A stretch of 64,000 nucleotides of DNA. Source: Brachycybe producta. Lineage: Eukaryota; Arthropoda; Diplopoda; Playtdesmida; Andrognathidae. This document shows positions 59,544 to 64,000 of this stretch, piece after piece. The notes below the pieces were generated by a model. It saw nothing but the letters and a program-made list of their open reading frames with translations, did no database searches and was not told the DNA's origin. Both the position numbers and the translations under genes were made by a program. Each line of letters starts with the position of its first letter. The stretch's first letter is position 1. The stretch is taken from the NCBI GenBank assembly GCA_036925085.1, contig JAUPFP010000068.1:217501-281500 (forward strand), given 5' to 3'.

Positions 59544-59980
59544 TTTAGAGATGTCACTGGTTCAAAACCGGTCCGCCAATTACTGGAACTGATAGAACCG
59601 GTTCGTCAGTATAGGTCGAACTGATAAGAACTGATTCTGAACCGAGTAGGTTCGGTTCTACCCTTCGCCACCTCTAATGTGCTGCGCAAATCTGTTAATG
59701 CATATTGCATATTAGGAACTGGTCCGAACCGGTTCTGATCAGTTCGTCGATCTTGACGAACCGCTGCGTTCAAACGCATTAGCACATTTTGCGCAGCACA
59801 TCAAACTAATATGCAGCGAACATCTGCTAATGCATATTGGGAACCGGTTCGAACCCATTTAAACCAGTTCATCAAGATCCACGAACCTGATCAGAACCGG
59901 TTTCCGAAAAAATTGCAAACCGATTGAACCGGTTCTGAACAAAGTAGAAACAGTTCGGTTCTACACGTTGCCACATCTAG
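59544..59980. mobile_element. GAACCGGTT-rich MITE, long copy
   Basis: TTAGAGATGTCACTGGTTCA start and GTTGCCACATCTAG end, with dense GAACCGGTTC words and repeated TAATGCATATTG. Sister of 37688-37804. Confidence 0.6.
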
Positions 59981-60417
59981 TTTTCTTTTTCGCAAAACGC
60001 CAAGATTCTTTTCGACAAACTTGTGGCAAACCCTTTCAACAGACGTAAAATAACAACAACCGCATCCGAACAACGTTCTTCTCGAGAAAAAACAGAAAAT
60101 GCAATTTTGCCAAAAACCATCCTTCTTTCTATTGGCAAACTTACTAACTATTGCCTTTCTCCCGACAACTAGCGACTAACTCTTTTTTTTGCTGCTGTTG
60201 TTGTTTTGCTTCGATCTTTAAAGTTTTCAGAAAACCCAAAGACTTAAAAAAACCATCGCTTTTCTCACTTGTTACGCAAAGGTTAACTGGAAAAAAAAAA
60301 GAGTAGAAGTAAAGGAAGAACTACGTTACGGATCCGTCAAATGAAACCTCTTCCTTTGCCTTACGTCTCTCCTGAAAAGGTTTTCAATCTTATTCAGGTG
60401 GAGAATATAAGAGAATC

Positions 60418-63400
60418 TCAAATATAAGATTCGTGACTTCCTTTAAAAGAACCTAAAGTCACTCTTACGTGACTAGCAACCGCTGCGGTCGGCAAAGAAT
60501 CTACGCAAGACGTTTCTTCCGTTCGATTAGTCCGATTTGTAACGGAATTTGTCGAAGTTTGACAACTAGCTGCTCCATTTTCGGGAATGTCTTCTAACTC
60601 GCAAGCACTAGAAACATTAGCTGCACTAACGACGGATGCTCGAGAATCGTCCATAGTCTGTCGCGATCGTCGGTGTCTCCTTTCCCCTGTTTCGGAACAA
60701 ATCGACCCCGATCTAGCCAACGAGCAAGAAGTACGATCGATCCTCGAGTGATTGTCGCTAGGTAGACAAGCAGATTCCGTCTGATCTCCTTTACAACTCT
60801 CCGCTAACTGAGACTCCGTTTGAGGACCGACGTGATCGGCCGTCGATATCGGGCTACAGAGACTTCCGAGACTCGCGGGACCCTCGCGACTCGGAGTACT
60901 TCCACTTCCCATACTTCCGAAACTAGCCTGACTGCTACAGGTACAAGCGAAACTATCGAGACTACTACCCAAACGATCGCTCGATAAACTGCAACAGCAA
61001 TCAGCAGTTGTCGGCAGATTATCGCTACGTGTCACTTCTCCCGATGCAGAAGTGCTTTCTTCTTTAATCGGATACGTAGATCCGGATGGAATGGCGGCCA
61101 CAGCAGCTCCCGCCGATGCCCGACAAGAATCGGCTGTCCGTAGATCGGCAAAATCGTAGCTTCGCGGACGGCTACGAGGAGTCGCGTTCGGTTTTGGCGG
61201 CCTCGCTTTCATCACGGGAGCAGCCACGTTATTTGAACGATGTCCTTTCGATTCACCCCTCGTGTCACCAGTCAGAAGTGAACGAAACGAAATGTCGCCG
61301 TCGCTAACGTACAGAATCCTTGGCGTTTTCCAAACGGATCGCTCCGATTTCGAGTTATCATCTTCGCATGGCATCGAAGTCGACATCGTCTTCTCCACGT
61401 CTATGATCTCGTCGTGTTCCGAAGACGACGCTGCCGCAACCGCTTCGGCATTTGTTTGATCGTCGTTAAGAGATCTGAGAGATCCTCTTTCTTGCGGCAA
61501 ATCTCCGGCTGAACTGCGAATACCGAGAAGTCGTCTCAATTTACCGGGCACCTTCTTGTTACGCGACAATGACATTTTTAAACGTATCGTATCCAAGGTA
61601 CGATCCAAAGATGTTGTCATAGTCTGATTATCGGCTGCTCTTGCGGTTGTAAGCGACGGAAGAGACGTTTTACGATTATCGAAACGGTTGTCCGAGTGAG
61701 TACGACGCGGAACGACGCCAACGGTCGCCGTTGTTGTGGGTCGGACAAGCGTAAAGTGTCCACTGTAAGAATAATCGATCGAGCTCGAATCGCTACTCGT
61801 CGGACTCATCGTGGTCCTCTCGAAAGTAGGACTCGAACTCGACGACGTTTCGCTCGCATCTCCCATCCAGATCATCGAATCCGGAGCGAAATGAACGCCA
61901 GTTTGCAAACTGCAACGCTTCACATCTGGTGCCTTCCAATGAACACGCTCGCGCCGATCGTCATAACAGTTGACGACGTCACTACAAGAGTGACATTTAT
62001 CGGCCGCAGATGGTGGAACACGAACTGCAGCCGTTGCACCATGTCGCTCCAGATTCGCACCTTCCTCCCATTTCGGAGCAGAAATGGACGACTGGTGTTG
62101 TTGCGGCGGTGGCGGCCGCTCGATCGATTCCGAAACGGCTCCGACGACGTTCGGAGTGAGCGGTGGCAACATTCCTACCGAATAATCTTCATAAACTGCG
62201 TCCGAACGAATAGCTTCCGAGTTTGTTACGTTCAATTCGCTCTGAGATGAATTGAGACTAGTCAAACTTCCGACAACGTTCAGGTCGTGAATAGGAACCG
62301 AGTGACGCTGACTCGTACAGTCCGTTTCGAGGTCTAAGTCGTTCATGTGAAAGTTGTTCGTTCGTAACGACACCTAAATAGAAAAAAAAACAATCAAATC
62401 GCAAAGTCAATAAAAACTTAAATTTGAAGAAATTCAATTTAGAACCAAAAAACCCCGGTCAAAATTGATCTTTTTTTTTTTCAAATTACCATAAAAAGTT
62501 TATTTTGAAAGATATTAAAAAGTTCATGATAAAGAGATTGATAGATCTGCCCTTCTAGTTTCTAAAGTTCTCTTCCGAAAAATTGTGAATTATCAAGAGT
62601 TCAAGCAAGAGGCGTTATATTACACTTTAAAACCGCCTTTGAAAAATTACGATTAAATTTTACACATTTTTAAAAGTTTTTTGTTTTGTTTGTTGAGAAA
62701 AATCAGCTTTAAAATCGTTGTGAAAAGTTTATTATCTTCAAAGATATCGATCGGTCAAAGAAATACTTTTAGTTCATTCTAGTTTCTAACAAACTTTTGA
62801 CTTCTTCCACAATTTTCTCAGAAATAATAGCTTTTCTAAACTGATTTCTAAGCCAAAAATAACTTCCGAGGCCTTTTCAGTTACATTACAAGTTACTTCC
62901 GGTTGCTGGTCTTTGCTCCTTGAATCCTTGATTGAAATTTCTTCCTTTTATTGGAACTTTATGAAATAAATTAACGTATTTGTGAAGCCTTTCCACCACT
63001 GAATTGATCACTTTGGGGGCCTTTTTTCAGGGGTCTTTCACGTACTTTCGAATGGTTAGATTCGATTGTCTTTGAAGTTCGTCATTTTATTTTAACTTCT
63101 TGCAATTTTCCAGAATTTTAAACTTACTTATTCGTAGCAATAGTTGGTTGCTCACGACCGAGGGCCTTTTCGGGATATTTCCGGTACTTTCGATTGTCTG
63201 GTCTTTGTTACTACTTGGAATTTTTTTAATTTTGTGTTTTTAAATTTTTGTGGTGAATTTTTAAACTAAATTTTGAAAGCTTTAACCCGTTCTAAGGCTA
63301 TTTTCAGGACATTTTAAGACATTCACCTTCGGTCATTTTAAAAAAAATGAAATGAAATGGCTGAAAAACAGCAAACTGATCTCTCGATTGCGACAAATCA

Positions 63401-64000
63401 GATCCGCCATCTCCTTCAGTTCTTCGAAAACAAAAACAAAAACAAAAAGCCAATTTACCTGCGTGAGACTAGGAATGAGTCCGTTTTGCGATGCCGGCGA
63501 GTTTGCATAATGCGAAAGTTGGCTGCTGTAACTGACGGGAGGAGTATAATGAAGCGGATACGGTGCCGCCATGAGCGGCAACGAAGGCATCATCTGTATG
63601 TGATGATTCCTGTCGTTGATCGCATTGTGGTTCCTCGTCGCGTTGTTGTTATTCGAAGCCTCGTATGGAGGAGGAGCCTCGTCCTGAGGAAAATACGACT
63701 CGGGCGGCTTCCAAAGGGTGTACGGAGGAGGCGGATCGTCGTACGGTGGAAAATCCACTTGATCGTGTCCAGTCAAGTAACCGACGGATCCATCGTCGCC
63801 CAAAGAGTAACGACGATTTCCGTACGGAAGTCCCATCACTTGACTTCCATTGATACCTTTAAGTACCGAGAAAGAAAAAATAACAAAAAAACTTAGAATG
63901 GATCGTGTGGGTTTCCATAAATTGCACGTTCGTACGTCTGATCGTGAGGAGGAGACGTCGCTGACGTAAGCGATGTATCATGAAGAGGAGCAATGCCAGA
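60418..64000 (-). CDS. Unrecognised protein, C-terminal part, PY and PDZ-type motifs
   Basis: Three exons: 64000-63928 (cut by the window edge), 63856-63459 and 62373-60418; about 809 residues are visible, stop at 60418. Phase is consistent at both joins. The second exon encodes two WW-binding PY motifs (PPPPYT and PPPYE) in a Pro/Tyr/Asn-rich stretch. The 652-residue last exon is Ser/Thr-rich and low in hydrophobics, with short basic stretches (KMSLSRNKKVPGKLRRLLGI) and no membrane segment. The C-terminus ESYI fits a class I PDZ ligand (S-x-hydrophobic). This layout suits the cytoplasmic tail of a membrane receptor or a scaffold protein, but I do not recognise the family. The donor at 63928 (C|GTGCAA) was picked by phase; an alternative a little downstream would change ~10 residues. 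Confidence 0.7.
62470..62640. mobile_element. TTAA palindrome family, right half
   Basis: AAAAAGTTTATTTTGAAAGA, GCCCTTCTAGTTTCTAAAG, then ATTACACTTTAAAACCGCC. The left arm is missing. In the intron before the last exon of the right-hand gene; a weaker fragment follows at 62700-62800. Confidence 0.6.

Larger units (their letters stand above)
56039..60417. other. Calpain to right-hand gene spacer
   Basis: Both flanking genes end toward this spacer. It contains a TTAA palindrome split by a Helitron-like element, a GTGGATCC-ended element, a possible tRNA-derived repeat and a GAACCGGTT-rich MITE. No exon chain was found; the stretch 57840-58790 is AT-rich with nothing recognised. Confidence 0.65.

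Noticed and set aside
61086..62250. Plus-strand open frames opposite the long last exon of the right-hand gene
   Set aside because: Arg-rich composition is that of an antisense shadow; the minus frame is uninterrupted for 652 codons and joins in phase to the upstream exon.

Overview
The window is animal nuclear DNA. Protein-coding genes are cut into many short exons by GT-AG introns (plus two GC-AG introns), the sequence is AT-rich, and introns and spacers are packed with short non-autonomous transposable elements and minisatellites. A geminin gene, a KIF12-type kinesin, HFM1, antiquitin, mitochondrial ribosomal protein mS23 and a calpain together say metazoan, most likely an invertebrate with compact genes. 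I cannot place it to phylum from sequence alone. Nothing looks bacterial or viral.

Layout. 1-7763: repeat-rich DNA without a supportable gene. 7764-17985 (+): a 16-exon KIF12-like kinesin of 645 residues. 17986-22490: repeats only. 22491-26050 (-): six-exon ALDH7A1/antiquitin, 531 residues. 27203-28320 (+): four-exon geminin, 196 residues. 29241-44585 (+): 31-exon HFM1 meiotic DNA helicase, 1391 residues. 44735-46166 (-): five-exon mS23 (MRPS23), 161 residues, tail to tail with HFM1. 47868-56038 (+): 12-exon calpain ending after domain III, with a possible N-terminal acylation signal. 60418-64000 (-): three exons from the C-terminal part of an unrecognised protein with PY motifs and a PDZ-type C-terminus; it runs off the right edge. 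For six of the seven genes I followed reading phase across every splice junction, and all coding totals are multiples of three with no frameshift needed; for the calpain the end of exon 1 is ambiguous.

The genes do not form a pathway. Geminin (replication licensing) and HFM1 (meiotic crossover) are adjacent and co-oriented, but an operon is not shown.

The most unusual content is the transposable-element landscape. About 25 copies of one long-palindrome family with TTAA-like ends sit mostly inside introns. There is a second group of palindromes, Helitron-like elements nested in other repeats (so empty sites can be compared), hAT-like elements with perfect 8-bp target duplications, a foldback-type element and several minisatellites, one of them inside HFM1 coding sequence. 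All assignments come from reading the sequence by eye. Exon edges are set by splice signals plus phase. Repeat edges are approximate unless a target duplication is quoted.
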